64,000 nucleotides of DNA. Origin: JABDIP01 sp965250245 (GTDB lineage: Bacteria; Pseudomonadota; Alphaproteobacteria; DSM-16000; Inquilinaceae). Positions 63,748 to 64,000 of this stretch are shown here, one piece after another. The notes under the pieces are model-generated. The model was not told the origin of the DNA. It saw only the letters and a program-made list of their open reading frames with translations, and ran no database searches. Each line of letters begins with the position of its first letter. The stretch's first letter is position 1. The translations under genes and the position numbers were made by a program. The DNA lies in NCBI GenBank assembly GCA_965250245.1, contig OZ252296.1:3596001-3660000 (forward strand), given 5' to 3'.

Positions 63748-64000
63748 GTTTCCGCCTGCCGGCCGCCGGTCAGGCGGCTGCGCGACTGGTCGACCAGGAC
63801 CGAGATGATGATCACGACGCCGACGGCGACGAATTGCCAAAACGGCTCGACGTTGATGAAGACCAGGCCGTACTGGATCACGGCGATGATCAGCGCACCG
63901 ATCACCGTGCCGATGATCGTGCCTGACCCACCGAACAGGCTTGCGCCGCCGATCACGACCGCCGCAATCGCGTCGAGCAACAGTGGCTCGCCGGCCTGCG
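63744..64000 (-). CDS. Sugar ABC transporter permease (FrcC/RbsC-like), 3' part
   Basis: Open from the right edge, so the 5' part is outside the window. About 84 residues are visible. EPLLLDAIAAVVIGGASLFGGSG is the highly conserved end-loop of BPD_transp_2 permeases, then IIGTVIGALIIAVIQYGLVFI and FVAVGVVIIISVLVDQ are two membrane segments. The coupled FrcA-like ATPase shows it is a CUT2 sugar importer. The periplasmic binding protein would lie further upstream. The sugar is not known. Confidence 0.9.
   Translation of the reverse strand, partial: QAGEPLLLDAIAAVVIGGASLFGGSGTIIGTVIGALIIAVIQYGLVFINVEPFWQFVAVGVVIIISVLVDQSRSRLTGGRQAET

Overview
The window is 64 kb of a GC-rich bacterial chromosome with dense coding on both strands. 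Codon use, class II DAHP synthase, a discriminating-type second GluRS, a DUF1127 gene, paired bactofilins, a psd-pssA pair and an FrcA-like sugar ABC transporter all point to an Alphaproteobacterium, probably in or near Rhodospirillales. That placement is inferred from gene content only. I see no prophage, insertion sequence, CRISPR array or rRNA operon. There is one tRNA gene (Val, anticodon CAC) with a near-consensus promoter, and there are two intergenic repeat elements.

Layout. 1-978: the 3' end of an outer-membrane beta-barrel gene. 1013-8325 (minus): a translationally coupled trmJ / APH-like kinase / divergent enolase group, preceded by a PCu(A)C copper chaperone and a DUF2946 protein, then cimA and cysS. 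8490-9431: a YoaP-type acetyltransferase followed by a perfect 68-bp inverted repeat. 9442-13928 (minus): a lipoprotein, a DUF4153 membrane protein and gltX. 14088-16378: a coupled ABC exporter. 16385-19774 (minus): an exported protein, nadE and rsgA. 20028-20148: a REP-like element. 20177-22520: an exported SAM hydrolase, a small SAM methyltransferase and purine-nucleoside phosphorylase. 22539-26376 (minus): a WD40 beta-propeller, nicotinate phosphoribosyltransferase and class II DAHP synthase. 26582-27716: two exported YbjN-like proteins.

27734-34115 (minus): an epimerase, glutathione reductase, a second coupled ABC exporter and succinate-semialdehyde dehydrogenase. 34227-35738: a DUF2461 protein and a DUF4328 membrane protein. 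35752-37877 (minus): an oxidoreductase coupled to a GcvA-like LysR regulator. 38022-39726: a DUF1127 protein and a B12-binding radical SAM enzyme. 39772-44235 (minus): two paralogous lipoproteins, glmS and glmU. 44472-46360: a small unknown protein, an orphan PAAR protein and a zinc-ribbon methyltransferase. 46379-49738: a DUF3108 protein, tRNA-Val, psd-pssA and an exported nuclease-like protein.

49944-58013: an orphan molybdenum hydroxylase large subunit, cysQ, a ParA-like ATPase, two bactofilins, an Sua5-type enzyme, an FAD oxidoreductase and arsC. 58051-64000: a Tat-exported cyclase-family protein, an acyl-CoA dehydrogenase preceded by a strong palindromic operator, an alpha/beta hydrolase, a pentapeptide-repeat protein, and the end of a sugar ABC transporter operon running off the right edge.

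Most genes are housekeeping or ordinary accessory metabolism. The items most worth a second look are the 68-bp inverted repeat with nested direct repeats, the enolase paralogue that has lost active-site residues next to a kinase, the exported SAM hydrolase in a SAM/adenosine gene group, the PAAR/methyltransferase locus, and the palindrome at 59004-59025. I found no clear evidence of a wholly new multi-gene system.
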